From: Mycobacteriaceae bacterium
Lineage (GTDB): Bacteria; Actinomycetota; Actinomycetes; Mycobacteriales; Mycobacteriaceae
Direction of reading: 5' to 3'
NCBI GenBank assembly: GCA_019749805.1
Contig: JAIEPH010000026.1
Coordinates: forward strand, 124,001-188,000
Length of the DNA: 64,000 nucleotides
Numbering within the stretch: position 1 is the first letter of the stretch; every line of letters begins with the position of its first letter. Both the position numbers and the translations under genes were made by a program. The notes beneath the pieces were generated by a model. The model saw nothing but the letters and a program-made list of their open reading frames with translations. It was not told the DNA's origin and made no database searches. Positions 54,103 to 63,000 of this stretch are shown here, in pieces.

Positions 54103-55326
54103 TCAGAACGAGACGGGCAGCGCCTTGACCCCGTTGATCCAACCCGACCTAAGCCGTTGGGGTTCATCCAGTTTGGCGATGTTCGGAATCTGATCGGCGA
54201 TCTCGTTGAAGATCAGCTTGATCTCCATGCGCGCCAGGTTGGCGCCGATACAGAAATGTGCACCGTTGCCGCCAAAGGCCAGATGCGGATTCGGGTCGCG
54301 CAGGATGTTGAATTCGAAGGGGTTCTCGAAGACGTCCTCGTCGAAGTTGGCCGAACTGTAGAACAGGCCGACGCGCTGCCCTTCGCGGATCGTCACGCCG
54401 CCGATCTCGGTGTCAACCAACGCAGTTCGCTGGAAGCAGTGCACGGGCGTGGCCCAGCGGATGATCTCGTCGACCGTGGTCTCTGGCCGCTCCCGCTTGA
54501 ACAGCTCCCATTGGTCGGGGTTCTCGAAGAAGGCGTTGATGCCGTGCGTCATGGCGTTGCGGGTGGTCTCGTTGCCCGCGACGGCCAGCAGGATGACGAA
54601 GAACGCGAACTCGACGTCGCCGAGGGATTCGCCATCGATGTCCGCCTCGATCAGGCGCGTGACGATGTCGTCGGCCGGGCAGCGCCGTCGCTCCTCGGCC
54701 ATGTTGTAGGCGTAACCCATCAGCTCGGCGTTGGCGGTCGTCGGATCGGAGTCGAAGTCCGGATCGTCGGTGTTCATGATCGAGTTGGTCCAACCGAAGA
54801 GCTTCGCGCGGTCAGCCTCGGGCACACCGATCAGGTCGGCGATCGCCAGCAGCGGCAGGCTCATCGCGATGTCGTCGACGAAGTCCCCGGTGCCCTTCTC
54901 TTTCGCCGCGCGGACGATCTCACGTGCGGCAACGGCGAGCTTCTCCTCGAGCGCCGCGACCGCGCGCGGGGTGAACAGCCGCGACACGATCTTGCGCAGC
55001 CGGGTGTGCTCGGGGGCGTCGTGGTTGATCAGCAGCGCCTTCGTCAGGTCGAGTTGCTCGCTCGTGACGCCGTCGGGCAGCCGCATCACCGCGCCCTTGC
55101 GGTTCGTCGACCACAGCTCGCCGTTACGGGAGATCGCTTTGATGTCCTCGTGACGCGTGATCACCCAGTAGCCACCGTCATCGAAGATGGATTCCTGCTG
55201 GTCGTTCCACCACACCGGCGAGGTCCTGCGCAGTTCGGCGAATTCGTTGACGGGGATGCCCTGTAACAGGACGTCGGGGTCGGTGAAGTCAAAACCCGCT
55301 CCAAAGGGGCATGTGCTCTGCGTCAT
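54103..55326 (-). CDS. Cytochrome P450, CYP125-like
   Basis: 407-residue P450 resembling CYP125, the steroid C26/27 hydroxylase: GFDFTDPDVLLQGIPVNEFAELR with WWND near the N-terminus, GYWVITRHEDIKAISR, I helix AGNETTRNAMTHG, K-helix VDEIIRW, heme loop FGGNGAHFCIGANLARME and ending SGWINGVKAL. I judge it a CYP125-family member or relative, not CYP124, from this pattern. ATG 55326; the apparent long extension over purD is antisense. Precedes its TetR gene. Confidence 0.82.
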   Translation of the reverse strand: MTQSTCPFGAGFDFTDPDVLLQGIPVNEFAELRRTSPVWWNDQQESIFDDGGYWVITRHEDIKAISRNGELWSTNRKGAVMRLPDGVTSEQLDLTKALLINHDAPEHTRLRKIVSRLFTPRAVAALEEKLAVAAREIVRAAKEKGTGDFVDDIAMSLPLLAIADLIGVPEADRAKLFGWTNSIMNTDDPDFDSDPTTANAELMGYAYNMAEERRRCPADDIVTRLIEADIDGESLGDVEFAFFVILLAVAGNETTRNAMTHGINAFFENPDQWELFKRERPETTVDEIIRWATPVHCFQRTALVDTEIGGVTIREGQRVGLFYSSANFDEDVFENPFEFNILRDPNPHLAFGGNGAHFCIGANLARMEIKLIFNEIADQIPNIAKLDEPQRLRSGWINGVKALPVSF

Positions 55327-55333
55327 ACTCTGA

Positions 55334-55360
55334 CCATACACTGCGAAGTCAAGTGTATGG
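55334..55360. promoter_or_regulatory. 27-base perfect inverted repeat upstream of the CYP125-like P450
   Basis: Nine-base arms CCATACACT and AGTGTATGG with a nine-base spacer, ending eight bases before the P450 start and lying 49 bases from the purD start. Likely operator of the TetR encoded downstream of the P450. Confidence 0.6.
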
Positions 55361-55408
55361 CCGAGATGATCGCTGGCTGCACGGCGAGAGGCATTAAGGT
55401 GTGCGCTT

Positions 55409-56677
55409 GTGCGCGTCCTGGTAATCGGATCCGGTGCCCGTGAACATGCGTTGCTGCTCGCACTGCGTAAAGACCCCGAGGTCGAGGAACTCGCGGTGGC
55501 GCCCGGTAACGCCGGCACCGCGATCATCGCCGACCAGTACGACGTCGACATCACCTCCGGTGCGGCCGTCGTCCAGCTCGCCCAGCGCATCGACTCCGAC
55601 TTGGTGGTGGTCGGACCGGAGGTGCCGCTCGTGCTCGGTGTGGCCGACGCGGTACGCAGCGCAGGCATCGCCTGCTTCGGTCCCACGAAGGACGCCGCTC
55701 GCATCGAGGGCTCGAAGTCGTTCGCCAAGGACGTGATGGCCGCCGCGGGGGTGCGCACCGCGACCAGTGAGATCGTCGACAACCCCGCCAACCTCGACGC
55801 GGCATTGGACCGATTCGGCCCGGCGGTCGGCGACCCGTCGTGGGTCGTCAAGGATGACGGTCTGGCCGCGGGCAAGGGTGTCGTGGTGACCGCCGACCGC
55901 GGTGCGGCGCGCGCACATGCCGCCAGCCTGCTCGACTCCGGACACCCGGTGCTTCTGGAGTCGTTCCTCGACGGTCCCGAGGTTTCGCTGTTCTGTGTCG
56001 TCGACGGCGAAACCGTCGTGCCCCTGCTGCCCGCGCAGGACTTCAAACGCGTCGGCGACGGCGACACCGGACCCAACACCGGCGGCATGGGCGCGTACGC
56101 ACCGCTACCGTGGCTGCCCGGCGGTGTGGTGAGCGCGATCGTCGATGACATCGTCAAACCCGTTGCCGCCGAACTCGTCAAGCGCGGCAATGGCTTTTCG
56201 GGTCTGCTGTACGCCGGGCTGGCGCTCACGTCGCGCGGGCCCGCCGTCGTCGAATTCAACTGCCGCTTCGGAGATCCGGAGACCCAGGCGGTGCTGGCGT
56301 TGCTGGAGACCCCGTTGGGTCAGCTGCTGTACGCCGCTGCGACGGGAAAGCTCGCCGAGCAGCCGCAGCTGGTGTGGCGCGGTGGCGCCTCGGTGACGGT
56401 CGTGCTGGCCGCCGAGAACTACCCGGGCCGGCCGCGGGTCGGTGATGTCATCACCGGATCGGAAGCCGACGGGGTGCTGCACGCGGGCACCACGCGTCGA
56501 GACGACGGCGCGATCGTTTCGTCGGGCGGCCGGGTGCTGTCGGTGGTCGGCACCGCGGAGGACCTATCCGCGGCGCGCGCCGCCGCGTATGCGCTGATCA
56601 AGTCGATTCGCTTGCCGGGCAGCCACTTTCGTGGCGATATCGGGTTGGCCGCGGCTGAGGGCCGCGTCTCGGTCTAG
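55409..56677 (+). CDS. purD: Phosphoribosylamine-glycine ligase PurD
   Basis: 422-residue ATP-grasp enzyme of purine synthesis (GAR synthetase). N-terminal [15 protein letters not shown], then [17 protein letters not shown]-grasp segments [14 protein letters not shown] and [12 protein letters not shown], and [14 protein letters not shown] for metal binding. GTG start. It is in the conserved Rv0772 position; purB follows four genes later. Confidence 0.96.
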   Translation: MRVLVIGSGAREHALLLALRKDPEVEELAVAPGNAGTAIIADQYDVDITSGAAVVQLAQRIDSDLVVVGPEVPLVLGVADAVRSAGIACFGPTKDAARIEGSKSFAKDVMAAAGVRTATSEIVDNPANLDAALDRFGPAVGDPSWVVKDDGLAAGKGVVVTADRGAARAHAASLLDSGHPVLLESFLDGPEVSLFCVVDGETVVPLLPAQDFKRVGDGDTGPNTGGMGAYAPLPWLPGGVVSAIVDDIVKPVAAELVKRGNGFSGLLYAGLALTSRGPAVVEFNCRFGDPETQAVLALLETPLGQLLYAAATGKLAEQPQLVWRGGASVTVVLAAENYPGRPRVGDVITGSEADGVLHAGTTRRDDGAIVSSGGRVLSVVGTAEDLSAARAAAYALIKSIRLPGSHFRGDIGLAAAEGRVSV

Positions 56678-56678
56678 A

Positions 56679-57497
56679 TCAGGCGACCAGCAGCGGCGCC
56701 ATCCACGCCACCTCGCCGGGCAACTGCGAGCTCCAGTAGGCGCCGTCATGGCCGCCGGGGGAGAACCCGCCCGCCGGCGGGTTGGCCAACTGGGCAATGA
56801 ACTGCTTGGTCGCCGAGTGGAAGGGATCGCTGTCGCCGCAGTCGATCCGGATCGGAATCGAGTTCAGCGCGGGCAGGCCCCACACGCTGTTGGCCTCGTA
56901 GTCGTCGGCACCGTCGAACGCACCCGGCGCAGTGGCGCCCGAAGATGTCCACAACGCGGGGCTGACGGCGGTGATCGCCGCGGTGCGTGCCGCACCCAGG
57001 CGCGCGCCGAGCAGCAGTGCGCCGTAACCGCCCATCGACCAACCCATGAATGCCACGCGTGACGTGTCGAGACCCTGCTCGCCGAGCATCGGGATGAGCT
57101 CGTTGAGCACCATCGCACCGGAGTCCTCGCCGGAGGTCCGCTTGTGCCAGTAACTACCGCCGCCATCGACCGCGACCACGGCGACCGGCGGGATGCCCGC
57201 GTCGACCGCTTGCGCCAGTCCGTTTTCGACACCGCCGGCCATCACCCCCGCGGCGTCCTGGCCCTTGCCATGCAGCGCGATGATCGGACGCAACGGCGCG
57301 GTCTGTCCCGGCGGGCGGGCGATCGCCCAGTTGGTCGAGACGCCGCCGCGCGCTGCCGAGACGAACGAGCCGTCAACATACGTCGGGGCGGGGGCTGCGG
57401 TCGCAGGTGGCGACAGGCGCAGAGCCGCCGCCCCGGCCGCCGCGCCGACACCGAGGCGCAGCAGGGCGCGTCGACTCAGATCGGGCATGGCGGTCAT
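56679..57497 (-). CDS. Tat-exported alpha/beta-hydrolase esterase (Rv0774c type)
   Basis: 272-residue secreted esterase of the esterase-D/antigen-85-like fold. The twin-arginine-type signal SRRALLRLGVGAAAG is followed by the mature domain with the nucleophile elbow GWSMGGYGALLLGA, DSDPFHS (Asp) and GGHDGAYW (His). Start within MMTAMPDLSRR could be 57488, 57497 or 57500. Matches Rv0774c, although the gamma-glutamyltranspeptidase gene between purD and it in M. tuberculosis is absent. Confidence 0.85.
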   Translation of the reverse strand: MTAMPDLSRRALLRLGVGAAAGAAALRLSPPATAAPAPTYVDGSFVSAARGGVSTNWAIARPPGQTAPLRPIIALHGKGQDAAGVMAGGVENGLAQAVDAGIPPVAVVAVDGGGSYWHKRTSGEDSGAMVLNELIPMLGEQGLDTSRVAFMGWSMGGYGALLLGARLGAARTAAITAVSPALWTSSGATAPGAFDGADDYEANSVWGLPALNSIPIRIDCGDSDPFHSATKQFIAQLANPPAGGFSPGGHDGAYWSSQLPGEVAWMAPLLVA

Positions 57498-57597
57498 CAT
57501 GCCATCGGCGGGCGACGGTGAGCAGAAGTGCGGACTTCCCTGAGTAAAGGCTGATGATTGGCCGAAACCCCGATGCCGTGCCCTGGAGACTGGCAGC

Positions 57598-58227
57598 ATG
57601 CCTTACGTGACAGCAGCGGTCACTCCGAAGGGGGAGAGAAGACGCTACGCGCTCGTCAGCGCTGCTGCCGACCTGCTGTGCGAAGGTGGGTTCGACGCAG
57701 TGCGGCACCGGGCGGTGGCCCGTCGCGCCGGGCTGCCTTTGGCGTCGACGACGTACTACTTTTCATCGCTCGAGGACTTGGTCGCCAAGGCTGTCGAGTA
57801 CGCGGGCGCGCGCGAGGCCGAACAGCTTCGGGTGCGGGTGTCTGCTCTGTCACGGCGGCGCCGTGGCGCGGAGTCGACGGCCGACATCTTGGTCGACCTT
57901 CTCGTCGGGGAGGCCAACGGACTGCGGGTGACCGAACAGTTGATCTCCCGATACGAGCGCTACATCGCCTGCGCCCGCCAGCCGGGGCTGCGCGATATCG
58001 AGCGGCGCATCCTGCAGCAGCGCACCGACGCCGTCGTCGAGGTCGTCGAGCGGTCCGGACGGTCGGTGCGCGTGGAGCTGCTCACGGCGTTGGTGTGTGC
58101 GGTCGACGGCGCGGTGGTCGCCGCGCTGGTGGGCGACGGCGACGGCCCGCGCGCGACCGCCCGCGCAACATTGATCGACGTCATCGATGTGCTGGCACCG
58201 ATCGACGAACACGTCGCCCAGGTGTGA
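57598..58227 (+). CDS. TetR-family regulator (Rv0775 type)
   Basis: 209-residue TetR protein with HTH at about residues 37-60 (VRHRAVARRAGLPLASTTYYFSS). Divergent from the esterase gene; an inverted repeat GAAGT-GCGG-ACTTC lies between them at 57525-57538. Conserved position next to Rv0774c. May control the esterase or the SDR gene downstream. Confidence 0.83.
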   Translation: MPYVTAAVTPKGERRRYALVSAAADLLCEGGFDAVRHRAVARRAGLPLASTTYYFSSLEDLVAKAVEYAGAREAEQLRVRVSALSRRRRGAESTADILVDLLVGEANGLRVTEQLISRYERYIACARQPGLRDIERRILQQRTDAVVEVVERSGRSVRVELLTALVCAVDGAVVAALVGDGDGPRATARATLIDVIDVLAPIDEHVAQV

Positions 58228-58268
58228 CCGACGTTTGCGCACTTCGCATGTTGGATAACTAGCTCAGG

Positions 58269-59234
58269 GTGACATTCACCAGGCTTCTCGACAACGCGCT
58301 GGACCGCTCCGTCGTACTCGGTTACACCAAGATCGGTTCACGTTTGCGGCGGACATGGTGGCCGGCAGACCCGCGACCAAAGGCGATGGCCGGAAAGCGC
58401 GTTGTCGTCACCGGTGCGACGGCAGGGATAGGTGAGGCCATCGCCCGCTCGTTCGCCGAACTCGACGCGACCGTCCATCTGCTTGGCCGAAACCCGGACA
58501 AGGTCAGGCATTCGGCGGGTGAGATCCGGCGCGCGGTTTCCGGTGCGATGGTGGTCGAAGAAGTCTGCGATGTATCCGATCTGGACGCCGTTCGGGCATG
58601 GTGCGAAGACCTTTCCGGTCGCATCGAAGAACTCCACGGGGTGGTTCACAACGCCGGTGCGATGCCGAAGGAGCGCATCGAGACGCCTCAGGGCCACGAA
58701 ACCCAGTTGGCTTGCCACGTCCTGGGACCGCACCTCATGACCGAGCAACTGTTGCCGTTGCTGCGGGATGCCCATGGCGCTTCGGTCGTTTTCATGTCCT
58801 CGGGCGGTATGTACACGTCGCCGCTTTCGGTCGATGACATGGAATCGAAATCCGGTGATTACAACGGTGTTCGGGTGTATGCGCGAACCAAGCGGATGCA
58901 GGTGGCGCTCGCCGAAGCGTGGGCGCACAGGCTCTCGGGTTCCGACATTCGAGTCGAGAGCATGCACCCGGGTTGGGTCGAGACCCCCGGCGTCGCCGGG
59001 GCATTACCGGTGTTCCGAGTGGTGATACGCCCACTGCTGCGCGATGCTGCAGACGGTGCAGACACCGCGGTGTGGCTGGTCGCCACCCGACCCGAATCTG
59101 AACCGGGCCATTTCTGGCACGACAGGGCCCAGCGGCCAACGACGTTCGGCTGGCAGCGCACCGAGGATCCTGAACTCGTTACGCGATTCCTCGACGCAGT
59201 TTCATCGATGACCGGAACAATGCAGTTCACCTAG
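58269..59234 (+). CDS. Short-chain dehydrogenase (DHRS12-like)
   Basis: 321-residue SDR with an N-terminal extension of about 40 residues, cofactor loop TGATAGIGEAIA, HNAGAMPKER, catalytic Ser in VFMSSGGMY and Tyr/Lys in VYARTKRMQ, like the DHRS12 branch of SDRs. GTG start 41 bases after the TetR stop. No counterpart in the M. tuberculosis order. Confidence 0.82.
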   Translation: MTFTRLLDNALDRSVVLGYTKIGSRLRRTWWPADPRPKAMAGKRVVVTGATAGIGEAIARSFAELDATVHLLGRNPDKVRHSAGEIRRAVSGAMVVEEVCDVSDLDAVRAWCEDLSGRIEELHGVVHNAGAMPKERIETPQGHETQLACHVLGPHLMTEQLLPLLRDAHGASVVFMSSGGMYTSPLSVDDMESKSGDYNGVRVYARTKRMQVALAEAWAHRLSGSDIRVESMHPGWVETPGVAGALPVFRVVIRPLLRDAADGADTAVWLVATRPESEPGHFWHDRAQRPTTFGWQRTEDPELVTRFLDAVSSMTGTMQFT

Positions 59235-59253
59235 GACTGGTGGGAGGCGCATC

Positions 59254-60681
59254 GTGACGAAGCCGGAAACTGCGGAGGAGCAGCCGCAACTGAAACGGGT
59301 GATGGGCCCCGGACTGTTGTTGTTGTTCGTCGTCGGCGACATTCTCGGCACCGGCGTCTATGCACTCACCGGGCAGGTGGCCGGCGAGGTCGGCGGCGCG
59401 GCGTGGCTGCCGTTCCTGCTCGCCTTCGTGATCGCGACCATCACCGCGTTCTCATATCTGGAGCTGGTGACCAAGTATCCGCAGGCGGCGGGCGCAGCGC
59501 TCTACGCGCACAAGGCATTCGGCATCCACTTCTTCACCTTCATCGTCGCCTTCGTCGTGATGTGCTCGGGCATCACCTCGGCGTCCACCGCGTCGCAGGC
59601 GTTCGCGTCCAACCTGATCAAGGGCTTCGGACTGGACTGGGGCAAGGTCGGAATCGCGGTCATCGCGTTGTCGTTCATGACCGCCCTCGCGGCGATCAAC
59701 TTACGCGGCGTCAGCGAGAGCGTGAAGCTGAACGTCCTCCTCACGATCGTGGAGATCACGGGCCTGCTGATGGTGATCACGGTGGGACTCTGGGCGTTCA
59801 CGCAGGGCGGTGACAACCTCGACTTCTCACGGATCATCCTGTTCGAAAGTGAAAGCGAAAGAAGCACTTTCGTGGCCGTGACAGCGGCGACGTCGTTGGC
59901 CTTCTTCGCGATGGTCGGCTTCGAGGACTCGGTCAACATGGCCGAGGAGACGAAGGACCCGGTGCGGATCTTCCCCAAGGTCCTCCTCAGTGGCCTGACG
60001 ATTGCCGGTGTCGTCTATGTCCTCGTGTCGATCATCGCGGTGGCATTGGTGCCGATCGGCGACCTCAGGGAGAGCAAGACCCCGCTTGTCGACGTCGTCG
60101 CGGCGGCGGCACCTGGGCTTCCGATCGACACGTTGTTCCCGTTCATCACGATGTTCGCCGTGTCCAATACGGCTCTGATCAACATGCTCATGGCCAGCCG
60201 GTTGATCTATGGCATGGCCCGCCAACACGTACTGCCTCCGGTCCTCGGTTCGGTGCACAAGACCCGGCGCACCCCGTGGGTAGCCATTCTGTTCACCACA
60301 ATGATCGCCTTCGGGCTGATCTTCTACGTCTCCGCATTCGCCAGCGACAATGCCGTCTCGGTGCTCGGCGGCACGACTTCGCTTCTGCTGCTTGCGGTCT
60401 TCGCGATGGTCAACATCGCGGTGCTGGTGCTGCGTCGCGACGTCAAGGAGGCAGGCGGGCATTTCAAGACGCCGACCGCATTGCCTGTGATCGGTTGCAT
60501 CGCCTCGCTGTACCTGGTGACTCCGCTGTCCGGCCGTCCTGCGACGCAGTATCTGTTGGCCGGCGCCCTGCTAGTGGTCGGAATCGTGTTGTTCTTGATC
60601 ACCCTGGCGATCAACAAGCAACTCGGGATCAAGCAGAAGGGCATCACGGATCCCACGCAGCTGGCCGAGCTGCCGGACTAA
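59254..60681 (+). CDS. APC-superfamily amino-acid permease
   Basis: 475-residue transporter with about 12 membrane helices, from GPGLLLLFVVGDILGTGVYAL (helix 1 with the unwound GxG) through FAMVGFEDSVNMAEETKDP (helix 6-7 region) to a C-terminal helix ending INKQLGIKQ. The pattern is that of the amino acid/polyamine/organocation family. GTG start with GGGAGG upstream. Substrate unknown. Confidence 0.85.
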   Translation: MTKPETAEEQPQLKRVMGPGLLLLFVVGDILGTGVYALTGQVAGEVGGAAWLPFLLAFVIATITAFSYLELVTKYPQAAGAALYAHKAFGIHFFTFIVAFVVMCSGITSASTASQAFASNLIKGFGLDWGKVGIAVIALSFMTALAAINLRGVSESVKLNVLLTIVEITGLLMVITVGLWAFTQGGDNLDFSRIILFESESERSTFVAVTAATSLAFFAMVGFEDSVNMAEETKDPVRIFPKVLLSGLTIAGVVYVLVSIIAVALVPIGDLRESKTPLVDVVAAAAPGLPIDTLFPFITMFAVSNTALINMLMASRLIYGMARQHVLPPVLGSVHKTRRTPWVAILFTTMIAFGLIFYVSAFASDNAVSVLGGTTSLLLLAVFAMVNIAVLVLRRDVKEAGGHFKTPTALPVIGCIASLYLVTPLSGRPATQYLLAGALLVVGIVLFLITLAINKQLGIKQKGITDPTQLAELPD

Positions 60682-61532
60682 CCCCCGAGTTGTCTGCGGA
60701 TCGCGGTGAGCTCACGTTGGGCCCGCTCGATCATCTGTTGCACCTGCTCGAGCCGCGTGACGATATCGTCCGAACCCGGTTGCGCTGCGGTCTGATTCGG
60801 TTTCCTGACACGGTCGCCAGGCAGCGTCGGGGTGACGATGTAGCCGCTGTCGGCGTCGCCGTAGATGGTGACGTCTTCGGGTTTGTCGTACCAGTAGAAG
60901 CACACGTAGGCGCAGATGACCGCATCGACGGGGTCCTCGTCGCGGTCCAGCTGTGACGGCCGGGTGGCCGCCTCGACTCGCTTGCGCAACGCGACCCACG
61001 CGACGTTGCGATTGACGCGCAACCTCGGCGTGGCCGCGTCGAGGCCCTCGATATGGGTCATCAACGTCAGCAGCGCAGCCTTGCGCTCGTCGAACGGTCC
61101 GCGCTTGTACTTGAGGGTCTTGGTGAGATTGAACAGGACGATCGACGCGGGATGCGGGAAGACCTCGATCGCCCGTCTGGTCGAATCCGACGACGGGTCC
61201 AGGTCGAGCCCGAGCGCTTCGGCGAGCCGCGCGCCGCGGGGATGCTTGAACTCGGGCTTGTCGGTGAAGGCCGGGCGCGCGCCGGCCTCGAAGCGCTGGA
61301 AGTCGCGGTTGTAGGCGGCCTCGGCGGGACGGTGGCCCGTCGCGTTCTTGACGATCAGGGGAGCGTCGATACCCACCAGGCACGCGTCGCCGGTATAGGG
61401 CGCGATCGCGGCGATGATGCTGTTGTCGTCGCCGGCTGCCCCGACGTGCAGCAGCCTGCCGTCGGCATCGATGGCGGCAACGCCGGTCTGGTTCTTCTCG
61501 CCCCACGCAAGATCGAGCCCAACGAAGTACAT
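60678..61532 (-). CDS. DUF429-family protein (Rv0776c type)
   Basis: 284-residue protein starting MYFVGLDLAWGEKNQTGVAAI, the RNase-H-like DUF429 opening with the Asp of GLDLAWG, and VDAVICAYVCFYW in the second acidic region. C-terminal coiled-coil-like helix. Function of the family is unknown, probably nuclease-like by fold. Divergent from purB by 40 bases, as Rv0776c/Rv0777. A longer upstream start overlaps purB and is rejected. Confidence 0.8.
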   Translation of the reverse strand: MYFVGLDLAWGEKNQTGVAAIDADGRLLHVGAAGDDNSIIAAIAPYTGDACLVGIDAPLIVKNATGHRPAEAAYNRDFQRFEAGARPAFTDKPEFKHPRGARLAEALGLDLDPSSDSTRRAIEVFPHPASIVLFNLTKTLKYKRGPFDERKAALLTLMTHIEGLDAATPRLRVNRNVAWVALRKRVEAATRPSQLDRDEDPVDAVICAYVCFYWYDKPEDVTIYGDADSGYIVTPTLPGDRVRKPNQTAAQPGSDDIVTRLEQVQQMIERAQRELTAIRRQLGG

Positions 61533-61572
61533 ACGGCAAGACTGCCTTACCCGGGCCGTAAGCTGTGTGTTT

Positions 61573-63000
61573 GTGTCGATCCCGAATGTGCTGGCCAATC
61601 GGTACGCCAGCGATGAGATGGTGGCCATCTGGTCGCCGGAGGCGAAGGTCATGGCCGAGCGGCGGCTGTGGCTGGCGGTGCTGAGAGCACAGGTTGAGCT
61701 GGATACCGAGAGCACCGCCGTGCCGGCCGGCGTGATCGAGGACTACGAACGGGTGCTCGAGGACGTCGACCTCGCGTCGATCGCAGCGCGCGAGCGGGTG
61801 ACCCGCCACGACGTCAAGGCGCGCATCGAGGAATTCAACGCGCTGGCGGGCCATGAGCACGTGCACAAGGGCATGACGTCTCGCGACCTCACGGAGAACG
61901 TCGAGCAGCTGCAGATCCGTCGCTCCCTGGAACTGGTGTTCTCGCACGGTGTCGCGGTGGTGGCTCGGCTCGCCGAGCGTGCAGTCGTCTATCGCGACCT
62001 GGTGATGGCGGGACGTTCGCACAACGTCGCCGCGCAGGCGACCACGTTGGGCAAGCGGTTCGCGTCGGCCGCCGAGGAGCTTCTGGTCGCGTTGACCCGG
62101 ATACGTGAACTCATCGACCGGTACCCGTTGCGCGGTATCAAGGGTCCGATGGGCACCGCGCAGGACATGCTCGACCTGCTTTCCGGCGATACGTCGAAAC
62201 TGGCCGATCTGGAGCGGCGCGTCGCCGAATTCCTCGGCTTCACAGAGATTTTCACCAGCGTCGGCCAGGTCTACCCACGATCGCTGGACCATGATGTCGT
62301 GTCGGCTCTCGTGCAGGCCGGTGCGGGACCGTCATCGATGGCGCACACGATCAGGCTGATGGCTGGCCACGAACTGGTGACCGAGGGATTCGCCCCCGGC
62401 CAGGTCGGCTCGTCGGCGATGCCGCACAAGATGAACACGCGTTCGTGCGAACGTGTCAACGGGCTGCAGGTGGTGCTGCGCGGTTACGCGTCGATGGCGG
62501 CCGAGCTTGCGGGCGCGCAGTGGAACGAGGGCGACGTCTTCTGCTCGGTGGTGCGGCGGGTGGCGTTGCCCGACGCGTTCTTCGCGATCGACGGGCAGAC
62601 CGAGACGTTTTTGACCGTGCTCGACGAGTTCGGGGCCTATCCGGCGGTGATCCAGCGCGAGCTAGACCGGTATCTGCCGTTCCTGGCGACGACGCGGATC
62701 CTGATCGCGGCGGTGCGCGCGGGCGTCGGCAGGGAGACCGCCCACGAGGTGATCAAGGAACACGCGGTCGCGGTGGCGCTGGCGATGCGGGAGAAGGGCC
62801 AGGAGCCCGACCTGCTCGACAGGCTGGCCGCAGACCCGCGACTGCCGTTGGACCGGATGTCGCTGGACGCGGCGCTGGCGGACAAGCAGGCGTTCACGGG
62901 TGCGGCGGGCGATCAGGTGGACCGGGTTGTGGAAGCGGTGGGCGAGTTGGTCAGCCGGTATCCGGAGGCGGCCAAATACACGTCGGGCGCGATCCTGTGA
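61573..63000 (+). CDS. purB: Adenylosuccinate lyase PurB
   Basis: 475-residue lyase of purine synthesis, cutting fumarate from SAICAR and adenylosuccinate. N-terminal [20 protein letters not shown], then [15 protein letters not shown], and the signature loop [23 protein letters not shown] start and overlap with the next P450 gene by four bases. Conserved Rv0777 position. Confidence 0.96.
   Translation: MSIPNVLANRYASDEMVAIWSPEAKVMAERRLWLAVLRAQVELDTESTAVPAGVIEDYERVLEDVDLASIAARERVTRHDVKARIEEFNALAGHEHVHKGMTSRDLTENVEQLQIRRSLELVFSHGVAVVARLAERAVVYRDLVMAGRSHNVAAQATTLGKRFASAAEELLVALTRIRELIDRYPLRGIKGPMGTAQDMLDLLSGDTSKLADLERRVAEFLGFTEIFTSVGQVYPRSLDHDVVSALVQAGAGPSSMAHTIRLMAGHELVTEGFAPGQVGSSAMPHKMNTRSCERVNGLQVVLRGYASMAAELAGAQWNEGDVFCSVVRRVALPDAFFAIDGQTETFLTVLDEFGAYPAVIQRELDRYLPFLATTRILIAAVRAGVGRETAHEVIKEHAVAVALAMREKGQEPDLLDRLAADPRLPLDRMSLDAALADKQAFTGAAGDQVDRVVEAVGELVSRYPEAAKYTSGAIL

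Noticed and set aside
55327..56259. Long N-terminal extension of the CYP125-like P450
   Set aside because: Antisense to purD and Ser/Thr/Pro-rich; the normal P450 start with correct length is at 55326.
57525..57538. Five-base-arm inverted repeat before the esterase gene as a firm operator
   Set aside because: Arms are too short to separate from chance; mentioned only in the TetR entry.
60712..62292. 526-codon frame on the minus strand
   Set aside because: Runs antisense through purB and out of frame through the DUF429 gene.
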